Assembly: GCF_003014575.1 (NCBI RefSeq)
Contig: NZ_PYGF01000008.1
Span: 162,613 to 226,612, forward strand
Direction: 5' to 3'
Source: Cecembia rubra
Lineage (GTDB): Bacteria; Bacteroidota; Bacteroidia; Cytophagales; Cyclobacteriaceae
DNA length: 64,000 bases
Made by a program: the position numbers and the translations under genes. The notes below the pieces were generated by a model. The model was given only the letters and a program-made list of their open reading frames with translations. It had not been told where the DNA came from and did no database searches. Positions 16,602 through 25,878 of this stretch are shown here, one piece after another (the stretch's first letter is position 1; each line of letters begins with the position of its first letter).

Positions 16602-18908
16602 TTATTTGCCTTTTATCCATCTGAGCTGTGCTACATTCACCCCATCATTCAAACGCAGGAGGTAAAGACCTTCTGGTAATTTTCCCATCAGCTCGGGCAA
16701 TAAATTGGGATTGAATTTACCTTCATATTTGAATTTTCCCTTGGTATCCAATATTTCTAAAAATAAATTTTCCATATGCCAAGCTGAGCCTAATTTTAAG
16801 AAAACAGGTCCTTCCCTGTAAGGATTTGGCCAAAGATTCAAGGAGTAATCCTTGGGTAATTTCCAACCTTCCAAACGGAAAACCCTGCTCAATGTACTTT
16901 GCCCATCCAAGTCAACCTGCTCTATTTGGAAAAAGACCCTTTCATCCGGAATACTTTCCTTGTACTCAAAATTATATTCTTGCTTGCCTTCTTTATCTCC
17001 TTGAGAAGGAAGCTCTGCAATAGGTTCAAATGACTCTGTATGGCCAAAAGAGCGGTAAATGATAAATTTTTCATTTTTCCTCTCAAATCCGGTACTCCAG
17101 GAAATCCTGATTCTTCCTTTTTCCCAGACTGCTTTTTGATCCAGCCATGAAACAGGTAAGATGGATAGCTGCCTGAAACTCCCAACAGTAAAACTTTGAC
17201 CGTTCAAATCAGCAAATTCAAGACTTCTTCTGGCCCAAAGTAAATTTGGATCTAAACCAGGAATATGGCTTCCAGGGGCAGCTTTTCCATTGCTGACCAA
17301 GCGCAGGTCATCTACATCATCCACGATCAGGTTTTGAGCAGAAATCCTCATTTCAAGGTTAGAGGAAGATTGATGGCTCGTGGAAAATTCAAAAAAGCTG
17401 TTCAACTGATACAAAATTGGAGTTCCATCGTTGTCATTGAAATTTGGTTCCCAGTTGGCTCCGGGAATTTCCACAAACCTGATCACAATATCCCCACCCG
17501 GGGCTTCACCCAGTAATTGAATTTTACGAATTCCTCCTTGATAGGCATCTTCAAAGGGAAAAGTAGCATTCTTCTCTCCCAAGTCAAATGGTAAATTGAA
17601 GTAATGGAAGCGGTGCAGGTTGAACCATGATCCACCTTCATAATCCAATCCGCCGGTTCCGGATTGATTTAGTAAAAAATCAAAGCCATTGAAATCTATT
17701 TGACCATTCCGCATTTGGAAGGTTCCAAGAATCCTTAGGTCATCATTCAGAATAATCCTGCCCGAAGGCTTGTCCACTGTCCATGAAGCAAAACCCATTT
17801 CCCAACCCGATATTTCCTGATCTATTTGGCCTAAAAATTGAAAAATTGTATTTTCTTTTAGGATGTTACCGCTGGCTTCATTGATCAGGTTTCCGGTAAG
17901 TGAGATGCTCTCTTTTAGAACTTTAACAGAATTTCCCCTGAAAATCAAATCATGATAAATTTGAGGTTCTTCGGATGAATCGAAAGTTTTTTGGAGCATT
18001 TTTTGGGTTCCTGAATTGGAATTATAAATGACGCTGCCTTCTAATAGAAGATGGGCAGCCTCCAGTCGGGGCAGGTTGCCATTCAATATCAGAGTAGCTC
18101 CCGGTTTGAGGTGGAAAAGGCTGGCAGGGGCAGAAGCAGAACGTCTGAGCAACTGCTCTAATGGAGCGCTGCAATCAGATATCAAAGTACCTCCCGCTTC
18201 AATGATGAGATCCCCATAAGGTCCGCCTCCATTGAAAATAGTCTGAGTATTGAACGAAAAAGTGGAACAGGCAGGTATTCCGATGGTATTGACAGTTTGG
18301 TGAACAGTTCCCGAAAGGATAATGAATGCACTGGCTTTGAAAGCTGAATTGACTACTAAGGTAGCCCCTTGGTCCGGATCGAATACCACAGTATACCTGC
18401 TGTTTTGATTATTTGCACTCCAAGAAGCCCTGTCCACCACGGTTCTGGAACTCCCTTTAAAGACAATTTTTCCGGTTTCGGGATATATCCAATCCGTCAA
18501 TAGGCTGCTAACTGAATTCATGAAAAACTCATTTCCTTCTTTTCTAAGCCCTCTAAGTGCGCCATAGAGATGTAGTTCAAAATTTTGAAGGTTAAGCTTT
18601 CTGCCTGGATCTGCAGCACTGAACAGGTAAAGGTCTTTGGCACTTTCATTTTCTCTCAACCGGACTTCGTGGCTTTGGTCAATAAAAAGGTTATTGTTGA
18701 GATTGGGTTTTTGGTTGGCTGGTACCCATTGGCCCCCATTCCAGGTTTCCCAAATGGCCGGATTATCAAAATCTCCGGAAGCAATGCTTCGGTAATCTCC
18801 TGGTTCAAGAGGGATCTGTGCGTAGCAAAGGATGTAGAATATCCCTGGAATCCAACAAAAAAATGTTAGAATAAAGTAAATTCGTGCCGAATGAAATAGA
18901 GTTTCCAT
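16602..18908 (-). CDS. Secreted surface protein with probable type IX secretion C-terminal domain
   Basis: A 768-residue protein of unrecognised main function. A hydrophobic N-terminal segment (ARIYFILTFFCWIPGIFYILCYAQ) looks like a signal peptide. The body, about 35-560, is rich in short beta segments of the kind seen in bacterial beta-helix adhesins or enzymes. The C-terminus (SLNLWPNPYREGPVFLKLG ... LPEGLYLLRLNDGVNVAQLRWIKGK) matches the pattern of type A sorting domains: PNP, then a GxYxLRL strand. It is divergently transcribed from the DUF4105 gene with a 62-bp spacer. Cell-surface anchoring or release is inferred. Confidence 0.72.
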   Translation of the reverse strand: METLFHSARIYFILTFFCWIPGIFYILCYAQIPLEPGDYRSIASGDFDNPAIWETWNGGQWVPANQKPNLNNNLFIDQSHEVRLRENESAKDLYLFSAADPGRKLNLQNFELHLYGALRGLRKEGNEFFMNSVSSLLTDWIYPETGKIVFKGSSRTVVDRASWSANNQNSRYTVVFDPDQGATLVVNSAFKASAFIILSGTVHQTVNTIGIPACSTFSFNTQTIFNGGGPYGDLIIEAGGTLISDCSAPLEQLLRRSASAPASLFHLKPGATLILNGNLPRLEAAHLLLEGSVIYNSNSGTQKMLQKTFDSSEEPQIYHDLIFRGNSVKVLKESISLTGNLINEASGNILKENTIFQFLGQIDQEISGWEMGFASWTVDKPSGRIILNDDLRILGTFQMRNGQIDFNGFDFLLNQSGTGGLDYEGGSWFNLHRFHYFNLPFDLGEKNATFPFEDAYQGGIRKIQLLGEAPGGDIVIRFVEIPGANWEPNFNDNDGTPILYQLNSFFEFSTSHQSSSNLEMRISAQNLIVDDVDDLRLVSNGKAAPGSHIPGLDPNLLWARRSLEFADLNGQSFTVGSFRQLSILPVSWLDQKAVWEKGRIRISWSTGFERKNEKFIIYRSFGHTESFEPIAELPSQGDKEGKQEYNFEYKESIPDERVFFQIEQVDLDGQSTLSRVFRLEGWKLPKDYSLNLWPNPYREGPVFLKLGSAWHMENLFLEILDTKGKFKYEGKFNPNLLPELMGKLPEGLYLLRLNDGVNVAQLRWIKGK

Positions 18909-18970
18909 CGCTTTACCGATATAAAAAGTGTTTGTCCGAAAAAGTCCCTTTGCTCAACAAAATTAGTTTT

Positions 18971-20167
18971 ATGCGCTCCTTTTTGAAAAAATTCCTCCTA
19001 ATTTATCCGTTTATTTATCCGTTTATTTTTGCTGCCAATGCGCAAAATTATCAGATCAGCCTTTTGACCTGTGATCCGGGTGATGAACTATATTCCGCTT
19101 TTGGACATAGTGCCATTAGGGTATTGGACATGGAGTCCAATCAGGATATTGTATTCAATTATGGAACTTTCGATTTCAATACCCCATTTTTTTATGTCAA
19201 ATTCACCCAACGGACTTTGGATTATATGCTCAGTGTTTCGACTTATGAGCGTTTCCTTTATGAATACAATTACTTCCAGCGAAATGTAAGGGAGCAAATC
19301 CTGGATCTTAATCCTGAGCAGTCCAAGCAATTGGTACAATTTCTTCAGGTAAATTACCAGCCTTCAAACCGGTTTTACCGGTATGATTTCTTTTATGACA
19401 ACTGTGCTACCCGTATTCGGGATGCTTTTGAGGAAGTTTTAGGGAAACAATTGGACTGGAATGAAAAGACAGAACCTGAAAAGAAAACTTTTAGGAATTT
19501 GATCGATGAGTACGTTTATCCACTTCCCTGGGCGGATTTTGGTATTGATCTGGCACTCGGAGCGGTGATCGATGTAGATGCGAAAGAAAGAGAAAAGCAG
19601 TTTTTACCGGATTATATGGAGGAGGCATTTGCGAGGGCTATGATCGTGGGTGACGGACCAACACGCCCTTTGGTAAAATCCAGCCATGTAGTCCTGCAAT
19701 TTGATGAGAGGGATTTTAAAATGGGGCTTTTTAATCCCTATTTCACTTGGTGGTTTTTGGCTATACTGGTCATGGTTTTGACCTATATGGGCCACAAAAA
19801 GAAGAAGTTGTTCAAAGGTTTTGACATCCTGTTCTTCACTGTTTTGGGAATGCTCGGAATCCTGATTGTATTGCTTTGGTTTTTTACTTTCCACTCCCAG
19901 ACCAAGTACAATTGGAATATTCTATGGGCTTTCCCAGGCCATCTTGCTTTGGCATTCGGATTATGGAGGGGTAGTTTGAAACCTTGGTTGAAGAAATACT
20001 TGCTTTTTGCCTTGATACTAGCCAATCTCTGCTTGGTTTTCTGGGTGTTTGGAGTACAGTCTTTTCATCCCAGCATTGTTCCACTTTTACTTGTGGTGAT
20101 ATTGAGGACCAATTTTCTTTATTACAATTGGGAAAAACTTCAGGAGGGAAAAAGGATTAATGTTTAG
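18971..20167 (+). CDS. DUF4105 (lacto-N-biosidase chaperone-like N-terminal domain) membrane protein
   Basis: 398 residues from the ATG at 18971; the frame is open further upstream, but MRSFLKKFLLIYPFIYPFIFAANAQ is a clear signal peptide. The DUF4105 domain (about 25-250) begins YQISLLTCDPGDELYSAFGHSAIRV. It keeps the FGH and the later YDNCATRIRD, the conserved His/Cys pattern of this periplasmic domain, which recalls papain-like enzymes. Three or four hydrophobic helices follow (about 265-390). The family has no settled biochemical role in Bacteroidota. It reads into uvrB after 57 bp. Confidence 0.85.
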   Translation: MRSFLKKFLLIYPFIYPFIFAANAQNYQISLLTCDPGDELYSAFGHSAIRVLDMESNQDIVFNYGTFDFNTPFFYVKFTQRTLDYMLSVSTYERFLYEYNYFQRNVREQILDLNPEQSKQLVQFLQVNYQPSNRFYRYDFFYDNCATRIRDAFEEVLGKQLDWNEKTEPEKKTFRNLIDEYVYPLPWADFGIDLALGAVIDVDAKEREKQFLPDYMEEAFARAMIVGDGPTRPLVKSSHVVLQFDERDFKMGLFNPYFTWWFLAILVMVLTYMGHKKKKLFKGFDILFFTVLGMLGILIVLLWFFTFHSQTKYNWNILWAFPGHLALAFGLWRGSLKPWLKKYLLFALILANLCLVFWVFGVQSFHPSIVPLLLVVILRTNFLYYNWEKLQEGKRINV

Positions 20168-20224
20168 AATGTCAAAACTTTTTCCCACCTGATTCTTGTT
20201 ATACTTTGCTAAGACCGCAGCGCA

Positions 20225-22270
20225 ATGGATTTTAAACTTGTATCAGAATATCAACCTACGGGGGATCAGCCACATGCTATTGCCCAACTTACAGAAGGAA
20301 TAAAAAGTGGAGACACTGCGCAGGTGCTTTTGGGTGTTACCGGATCCGGAAAGACCTTTACTATAGCCAATGTGATCCAGGAAGTCCAGAAACCTACTTT
20401 GGTCCTTAGCCATAACAAAACACTGGCTGCTCAGTTGTACGGTGAATTCAAGCAGTTCTTTCCGGAAAATGCAGTGGAGTACTTTATCTCCTATTACGAT
20501 TATTATCAGCCGGAAGCCTTTATACCCACATCCGGTACGTATATTGAAAAAGACCTGTCCATCAATGATGAGATAGAAAAGCTTCGGTTAAGCGCAACTT
20601 CTGCTTTGCTATCGGGAAGAAGGGATGTGATTGTAGTGGCCTCTGTTTCCTGTATCTATGGAATCGGAAATCCCGATGAATTTGGGAAAAATGTGATCCG
20701 CCTTCAGGAAGGGGACAGGATACCCAGAAATCAGCTACTTTTCAAGTTGGTAGATATCCTTTACAGTAGAACCAACAATGATCTCAGTCATGGTACTTTT
20801 AGAGTCAAGGGGGATACCGTGGATATTTTTGTGGCGTATGCGGATTTTGCTTATAGGATTTATTTCTGGGGGGATGAAATAGAAGCTATCCAAAGAATTG
20901 ATCCTGCTTCAGGGAAGAAAATTTCTGATGAAAGGATTATATCCATTTTCCCTGCCAACCTTTTCGTGACGGGAAGGGATGTGATCGAAACAGCCATTCA
21001 CGAAATTCAGGATGACCTAATGTCACAGGTTGCTTTTTTTGAAAGGGACATGAAGCTGATTGAGGCAAAAAGGCTGAGAGAGCGTACGGAATTTGATCTT
21101 GAGATGATCAGGGAATTGGGTTATTGCTCGGGAGTAGAGAATTATTCAAGGTATTTTGATAGGAGAAAGCCCGGTACCAGACCTTTCTGTTTGTTGGATT
21201 ATTTTCCGGATGATTACCTGATGGTCATTGACGAAAGCCATGTGACCCTTCCCCAGATCAGGGGCATGTGGGGAGGTGACAGGGCCAGAAAGGTCAACTT
21301 GGTGGATTATGGATTCCGATTGCCTTCGGCCTTGGACAATAGACCTTTGAATTTTGATGAATTTGAAAGTTTGGTCAATCAGATCATTTATGTCAGTGCC
21401 ACTCCTGCAGATTATGAACTGAACAAGGCTGAGGGAGTGGTAGTTGAGCAGATTATTAGACCGACGGGGCTGCTTGACCCCATCATTGATGTCAGACCCA
21501 GTGCCAATCAGATTGATGACTTGCTGGAAGAAATCGATGAGCGGGTCAAATCAGGAGACAGGGTTTTGGTCACTACCCTAACCAAAAGAATGGCGGAAGA
21601 ACTCCAAAAATTTCTGGAGAGGGCAGGGGTAAAGAGCCGGTATATCCATTCTGAGGTCAAGCCTTTGGACAGGGTGGAGATTCTTAGAGAGCTTCGCTTA
21701 GGGATTTTTGATGTGCTCGTTGGGGTCAATCTGTTGAGAGAAGGCCTTGACCTGCCTGAAGTATCTTTGGTGGCCATATTGGATGCAGATAAGGAGGGCT
21801 TTTTGAGAAATGAGAGGAGCCTTGTACAGACCATCGGTAGGGCCGCCAGGAATGAAAACGGGAAAGTGATCATGTATGCCGATACAGTTACCGACTCCAT
21901 GAAGATGGCCATTGATGAAACCCAAAGGAGAAGAGGAATTCAGATGGCATATAATGAGAAGCATGGGATTGTACCTCAAACCGTGCGTAAATCCAAAGAA
22001 AAAATCCTTGGACAGACGACAGTGGCAGATTCGAAAAAGAATGCCAAGGTATATGAAGAAAGGGTGGATGCTGAGGCCTTAGTGGCTGCAGATCCAGTTG
22101 TCCAATATCTTAGCAAGGATAAGTTGGAAAAACTCATTGCGCAGACCCAAAAGCAAATGGAAAAGGCTGCCAAAGAGCTTAACTTCATGGAGGCGGCAAG
22201 GCTTAGGGATGAATGGCAGGGATTGAAAAACAGACTAGAGGAGCTGAACAGAGGGATTGGATCGCTCTAA
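20225..22270 (+). CDS. uvrB: UvrABC system protein B
   Basis: A 681-residue helicase-like subunit of nucleotide excision repair, of the usual length. Walker A is GVTGSGKT (37-44). The beta-hairpin region [22 protein letters not shown], used to clamp damaged DNA, is intact, as is DESHVTLPQ. The C-terminal UVR domain, which contacts UvrC, appears as [29 protein letters not shown] -7-like TATACTTTG lies about 20 bp before the start. uvrA and uvrC are not in the window. Confidence 0.97.
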   Translation: MDFKLVSEYQPTGDQPHAIAQLTEGIKSGDTAQVLLGVTGSGKTFTIANVIQEVQKPTLVLSHNKTLAAQLYGEFKQFFPENAVEYFISYYDYYQPEAFIPTSGTYIEKDLSINDEIEKLRLSATSALLSGRRDVIVVASVSCIYGIGNPDEFGKNVIRLQEGDRIPRNQLLFKLVDILYSRTNNDLSHGTFRVKGDTVDIFVAYADFAYRIYFWGDEIEAIQRIDPASGKKISDERIISIFPANLFVTGRDVIETAIHEIQDDLMSQVAFFERDMKLIEAKRLRERTEFDLEMIRELGYCSGVENYSRYFDRRKPGTRPFCLLDYFPDDYLMVIDESHVTLPQIRGMWGGDRARKVNLVDYGFRLPSALDNRPLNFDEFESLVNQIIYVSATPADYELNKAEGVVVEQIIRPTGLLDPIIDVRPSANQIDDLLEEIDERVKSGDRVLVTTLTKRMAEELQKFLERAGVKSRYIHSEVKPLDRVEILRELRLGIFDVLVGVNLLREGLDLPEVSLVAILDADKEGFLRNERSLVQTIGRAARNENGKVIMYADTVTDSMKMAIDETQRRRGIQMAYNEKHGIVPQTVRKSKEKILGQTTVADSKKNAKVYEERVDAEALVAADPVVQYLSKDKLEKLIAQTQKQMEKAAKELNFMEAARLRDEWQGLKNRLEELNRGIGSL

Positions 22271-22317
22271 TGGCTATTTTATTAAACCGTTTACCACTTG
22301 CCTCAATGTATTAGGAA

Positions 22318-22956
22318 ATGACATTACATGAGATCATTAAACTCGCTCAGCAGGGAGAGGGCCTAAAAGTGGAATTCAAAAAGAAGGCAGCTTTCCCTGA
22401 TAAAATCGTAAGAGAGATCATTGCTTTGGCCAATACCGAAGGTGGGGTATTATTGATAGGGGTGGATGATGACGGTACGGTCAGTGGTCAGCGTTTTATT
22501 GAGGAGGAGATATTTGTCATGGAAAAAGCAATCCGCGAATTGGTCAGGCCTGAACTGGAATATAAAGTAGAGCTAGTCAAGCTGAATGCGAAAAAGGGGG
22601 TTGCGGTATTTCAAATCCCAAAATCAGAGAACCGGCCACATTACCTCCTTGACCAAAATAGGAAAAGGGCATATGTAAGAGTCGCTGACCGGAGCATTCA
22701 GGCAAGTAAAGAAATGTGGGAAATACTCAAAAGGGACAAAATGCAACAGAACATGGTATTTACCTATGGGGATAAAGAAACTGTTCTCATGAAAGCTTTG
22801 GCAGAAAAAGGTAAAGTTACCCTGAAGGATTTTCAGAACTTTGCCAAACTACCAAGGTTTCTGGCATCAAAAACTTTGGTGAGGTTGGTTTTGGCCAATG
22901 TCATACAGATTGTTCCACAGGAAAAAGAGGATTTTTATATCCCCAAAGAATCATAA
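22318..22956 (+). CDS. AlbA_2 (Schlafen AAA_4-like) domain protein
   Basis: A 212-residue protein. The N-terminal AlbA_2 domain (about 8-125) has the family opening GEGLKVEFKKKAAFPDKIVREIIALANTEGG and the LLIGVDDDGTVSG turn. A short C-terminal region, about 150-205, could be a winged-helix domain. Family members are putative ATP- or nucleic-acid-binding proteins, often regulators, with no established single function. It lies 47 bp after uvrB on the same strand, so cotranscription is possible. Its last 6 bp overlap the convergent PLP-enzyme gene. Confidence 0.8.
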   Translation: MTLHEIIKLAQQGEGLKVEFKKKAAFPDKIVREIIALANTEGGVLLIGVDDDGTVSGQRFIEEEIFVMEKAIRELVRPELEYKVELVKLNAKKGVAVFQIPKSENRPHYLLDQNRKRAYVRVADRSIQASKEMWEILKRDKMQQNMVFTYGDKETVLMKALAEKGKVTLKDFQNFAKLPRFLASKTLVRLVLANVIQIVPQEKEDFYIPKES

Positions 22957-23865
22957 AGGAAGGGAAAGGCCAAATCGTTGGTTGAACCCCGCAATTCCTT
23001 GTATTCCACCGGTATGCAGTACCAGAATTTTTGACCCTATGGGTATTAGGTTGTTTTTTATCTGGTCCAATAGACCATAAACCATCTTTCCCGTGTAAAC
23101 AGGGTCCAATGGAATTTGAAATTCCTGATAGAACCAACGGATAAACTCCAATAGACCTTCATTGTGTTTGCCATAGCCACCAAAATGGTATTGGTCTAGA
23201 ATCTGTATTTTCCCTTTAGTTTGGATCTCAAATTGGGAAAAGAGTGACCTGATTTCTTCATGAATGAAATCACCTTTTAAAGAAGAAAATCCGATCAAGA
23301 CCTGGTCAGGTTCGATGCTCTTGGCCAATCCGGAGAAAGTTCCTCCCGTACCTATGGAAGTGCAGATATGACTAAACTTCGAGTCCTTTTCTGTTAGGAT
23401 TTCTGCTGTACCCTGAATAGCCAGTGCGTTGGTGCCTCCTTCCGGAACCAAATAAAAATCCCCATATTGCTTTTTGAGATTATCGATAAATGCTTCTTCC
23501 TTTTTGTTTCTATAGACTGACCTGCTCAGGTATTGGAGTTCCATTCCATGAGATTGTGCAGCCTTGAGGGTAGGGTTTAACGGTAAGGTTTCTTCACCCC
23601 GGATAATGCCTATTGATTTGAAACCTACATATTCAGCCGCAGCCGCGGTGGCAAAGATATGGTTGGAATAGGCTCCACCAAAGGTCAAAAGCGTAGATTT
23701 TCCTAGTTTTTGAGCTTGAATCAGGTTGTATTTGAGCTTAAAGAATTTGTTCCCCGAGGCCATTGAGTGAACCTGATCGAGTCTTTTGATAGACAGTTCA
23801 ATACCTTTTTTTTCCCAAAGAGGATGATGGAGGATTTCGGTTTCAATGGAGTTTGGAATCAGCAT
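22951..23865 (-). CDS. PLP-dependent ACC deaminase / D-cysteine desulfhydrase family protein
   Basis: A 304-residue fold-type II PLP enzyme. The N-terminal SMASGNKFFKLKYNL corresponds to the GGNKxRKLE block that holds the PLP lysine. The phosphate-binding loop appears as CTSIGTGGTFSGLAKS and the Asn/His contact as TFGGAYSNHIFATAAAAEYVG. Relatives deaminate 1-aminocyclopropane-1-carboxylate or release sulfide from D-cysteine. Motif reading does not separate these, and the family name is often given too precisely. It is transcribed alone, convergent with the AlbA_2 gene and divergent from the pseudouridine synthase gene. Confidence 0.86.
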   Translation of the reverse strand: MLIPNSIETEILHHPLWEKKGIELSIKRLDQVHSMASGNKFFKLKYNLIQAQKLGKSTLLTFGGAYSNHIFATAAAAEYVGFKSIGIIRGEETLPLNPTLKAAQSHGMELQYLSRSVYRNKKEEAFIDNLKKQYGDFYLVPEGGTNALAIQGTAEILTEKDSKFSHICTSIGTGGTFSGLAKSIEPDQVLIGFSSLKGDFIHEEIRSLFSQFEIQTKGKIQILDQYHFGGYGKHNEGLLEFIRWFYQEFQIPLDPVYTGKMVYGLLDQIKNNLIPIGSKILVLHTGGIQGIAGFNQRFGLSLPL

Positions 23866-23913
23866 GATTGAAGGTATTGTGCTACAAATATCAAAAACTT
23901 TGGCAAATGCGCT

Positions 23914-23921
23914 TATTTTTG
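23914..23921 (+). promoter_or_regulatory. Probable -7 element directly before the pseudouridine synthase start
   Basis: TATTTTTG matches the Bacteroidota -7 consensus TAnnTTTG exactly and ends only 4 bp before the ATG at 23926. If used, transcription would start at or next to the start codon, giving a leaderless mRNA. A good TTTG at the usual spacing upstream is not seen. Confidence 0.45.
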
Positions 23922-23925
23922 TGGG

Positions 23926-24969
23926 ATGGCAAAAGACTTTGAAAACGAAAATTTGGACGAAGAAGAAGAGTTAGAGCTCTTTGAGCATTTTAGTTTTGTT
24001 GTTGATAAGGGGCAGAGTTTAACCCGGATTGACAAATTTTTGACAGACAAAGTGGCCAATGCTACCCGTAATAAAGTTCAAAATGCCATTGATGCCGGAA
24101 ATGTCCTTGTCAATGGAAAGCCTACCAAGTCCAATTATAAGGTCAAGCCTTTGGATGAAATCAAAGTGCTTTTGGAAAAACCGCCAAGGGATACCGAAGT
24201 ATTGCCTGAGAAAATTCCTTTGGATATTGTCTTTGAAGATGAGCATTTACTGGTAGTAAATAAACCAGCTGGAATGGTAGTACACCCTGCCCATGGCAAT
24301 TGGACCGGGACTTTGGTCAATGGCCTGGTCTATTATTTCAACCAACTCCCAACTCTTCCTGGAAATACCGGAAGACCTGGCCTGGTGCACCGGATTGATA
24401 AGGATACCTCAGGTTTATTGGTTATAGCCAAGTCAGAGGTAGCCATGACGGATCTTGCCAATCAGTTTTTTCATCACCATATTGACAGAACCTATTTGGC
24501 CTTGGTTTGGGGGGAACCTAAAGAAGATGAGGGAACCATCAGTGCCCATGTGGGGAGAAGTGCCAAAGACCGAAAAGTCATGGACGCATTTCCTGATGGC
24601 AGTCAAGGGAAACATGCAGTCACGCATTGGAAAGTCTTGAAAAGGTTAAGGTATGTGTCTTTGATCCAGTGTAATCTGGAAACCGGCCGAACCCATCAGA
24701 TCAGGGCGCACATGAAATTTTTGGGAAATCCTCTTTTCAATGACGCAATGTACGGGGGAGATAAAATCAGAAAAGGGACCCAGTTTTCAAAGTACAAGAC
24801 TTTTGTCCAGAATTGCTTTGAGCTTATGCCTCGACAGGCACTTCATGCCATGTCCTTGGGTTTTATTCATCCTGTTACCAAAAAGAAAATGTATTTCGAG
24901 GCAGCTTTGCCCAGAGATTTTGCCTCCGTACTTGAGAAATGGGAAAAATATGTCACATTTGAAAGTTGA
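23926..24969 (+). CDS. RluD-type 23S rRNA pseudouridine synthase
   Basis: A 347-residue RluA/RluD-family enzyme. It has an acidic N-terminus, an S4 RNA-binding domain (about 30-85, LTRIDKFLTDK ... NAIDAGNVLVNGK), then the catalytic domain with HRIDKDTSGLLVIAKS, in which D148 is the catalytic aspartate. The late ETGRTHQIRAHMKFLGNPLFND is the other family signature. It isomerises uridines in large-subunit rRNA. The gene lies just before the intergenic region with tRNA-like RNAs, but no functional link can be read from the sequence. Confidence 0.93.
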   Translation: MAKDFENENLDEEEELELFEHFSFVVDKGQSLTRIDKFLTDKVANATRNKVQNAIDAGNVLVNGKPTKSNYKVKPLDEIKVLLEKPPRDTEVLPEKIPLDIVFEDEHLLVVNKPAGMVVHPAHGNWTGTLVNGLVYYFNQLPTLPGNTGRPGLVHRIDKDTSGLLVIAKSEVAMTDLANQFFHHHIDRTYLALVWGEPKEDEGTISAHVGRSAKDRKVMDAFPDGSQGKHAVTHWKVLKRLRYVSLIQCNLETGRTHQIRAHMKFLGNPLFNDAMYGGDKIRKGTQFSKYKTFVQNCFELMPRQALHAMSLGFIHPVTKKKMYFEAALPRDFASVLEKWEKYVTFES

Positions 24970-25178
24970 ATTCATGAAAAAACATTGTTTTTTACCCGAA
25001 TAGGTAAAATTTGGCCCCTATAAAAATTGCATTTTTTTGATATTTTGGAGTGGAAACTCAAAATTTCTTATCAAGTTTTCAAAGTTAGAGCTTCCGCAAT
25101 CGATTTACATTTAGGGATTTGCATTTATTGAGCTTAAAAATAAATATTCTGTAAATTTTCATTTCAAATTTTATGAAG

Positions 25179-25210
25179 TTTGCAAAAACTCAGTTTCGTA
25201 GTTAATTTTG
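25179..25210 (+). promoter_or_regulatory. Bacteroidota-type promoter of the short tRNA-like RNA
   Basis: TTTG (25179-25182) and TAATTTTG (25203-25210) are separated by 20 bp, an exact match to the major Bacteroidota promoter pattern. A start near 25217 would give a leader of about 30 nt before the tRNA-like RNA at 25246. No protein gene follows within 700 bp, so the promoter appears to serve the RNA. Confidence 0.65.
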
Positions 25211-25245
25211 TAACATCAATTCTGATAATTAGTATTGGGATTTCA

Positions 25246-25307
25246 TGTAGGGTTAAAAACACTGGGGAGGCAAATGCTTCGGAGGTTCAAATCCTTCTCC
25301 TACATCA
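25246..25307 (+). ncRNA. Short tRNA-like RNA: acceptor and T arms without D or anticodon arms
   Basis: A 7-bp acceptor stem is formed by TGTAGGG (25246-25252) and TCCTACA (25298-25304), with one G-T pair. The T arm is GGAGG-TTCAAAT-CCTTC (25281-25297) and has the usual TTCAAAT loop. Between them are a 14-nt unpaired stretch and a 5-bp hairpin GAGGC-AAAT-GCTTC (25267-25280) that abuts the T stem. No D arm or anticodon arm can be drawn. CCA is not encoded. It has its own promoter and terminator. It could be a tRNA relic, but the intact stems and signals suggest a maintained RNA. Confidence 0.5.
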
Positions 25308-25336
25308 GGTTATTTTGGGTTTATTGTTAATTGACT

Positions 25337-25374
25337 AAAGCTGTGGAATCTTGTTTCACAGCTTTTTTTATTTT
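25337..25374 (+). terminator. Intrinsic terminator after the short tRNA-like RNA
   Basis: Perfect 9-bp stem AAAGCTGTG (25337-25345) / CACAGCTTT (25357-25365) with an 11-nt loop and a run of T. It lies 30 nt after the end of the tRNA-like RNA and far from the next gene, so it most likely ends that transcript. Confidence 0.8.
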
Positions 25375-25687
25375 CAGGCGGTTCTTGGATTCCAATTCCA
25401 TAGGTTTTGGAGATTTCCTTTGGAAATGTTTTGTCAGTATTACTTCATTTAATGAGCAAGTCTTTTTGGTATGCTTGGGTGGTCAATCATGATTAAGCGC
25501 ATTTTTATAAATCCCAAGAAATTTATTTGGTATTAATTGGCAGAAAAATCGATTGCGGAATTTTTAATGAGGCTATTGAAATCCAAGGTTCGTTTATTGA
25601 AAATTCACTAAAAATTGTATTTTGATAAAAATAATGTAAAAATAAAGCTTTTCGGTTGAAAAAATTTTAAAAAAAGAATCGCTTGAT
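25375..25687. other. AT-rich spacer between the two tRNA-like genes
   Basis: 313 bp with no open frame of note and no recognisable family. Words such as AATCGATTGCGGA (near 25547) and CGCAATCGATTTACA (25094-25108) are partly complementary, but no convincing structure emerges. Confidence 0.4.
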
Positions 25688-25695
25688 TAATTTTG
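25688..25695 (+). promoter_or_regulatory. -7 element of the long tRNA-like gene
   Basis: TAATTTTG, identical to the -7 element of the short tRNA-like RNA 485 bp upstream. The -33 position (about 25665) reads TTTT, not TTTG, so the promoter may be weaker. The predicted start lies about 25 nt before the tRNA-like RNA at 25725. Confidence 0.5.
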
Positions 25696-25724
25696 ACCTG
25701 TCTTTAAAAGCAAAAGGCACATAC

Positions 25725-25848
25725 TGTAGGATGTTGAAACTGGCAGACAAGCCCTCCTGTCTCGGGGGTGGGGATCCATGGATAAAGCACACCAAGAGCT
25801 CTAGTGTTGCCTAACTGCCCCGTGGAGGTTCGAATCCTTCTCCTACAG
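25725..25848 (+). tRNA. tRNA-like gene, Leu-like D arm, GUC in the anticodon position, 55-nt variable region
   Basis: The acceptor stem TGTAGGA (25725-25731) / TCCTACA (25841-25847) is 7 bp with no mismatch. The D arm TTG-AAACTGGCAGA-CAA (25734-25750) is of class II (Leu-like) type. The anticodon arm CCCTC-CTGTCTC-GGGGG (25752-25768) places GTC at 25759-25761 with a pyrimidine after it, which is unusual. The variable region (25769-25823) is about 55 nt, far longer than normal, with GGGG/CCCC at its base. The T arm GGAGG-TTCGAAT-CCTTC is canonical. CCA is not encoded. It may be a pseudo-tRNA or a specialised tRNA-like RNA; decoding is doubtful. Confidence 0.5.
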
Positions 25849-25878
25849 CACAAAATATTTAGGTTAAAGATGACCATT

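Noticed and set aside
25725..25848. tmRNA (ssrA) as an explanation of the tRNA-like fold
   Set aside because: It has a normal D arm and anticodon arm, is only about 124 nt long, and has no tag-peptide reading frame.
25725..25848. Selenocysteine tRNA
   Set aside because: The anticodon position is GUC, not UCA, and the acceptor and D stems have normal lengths; no selenium genes are nearby.
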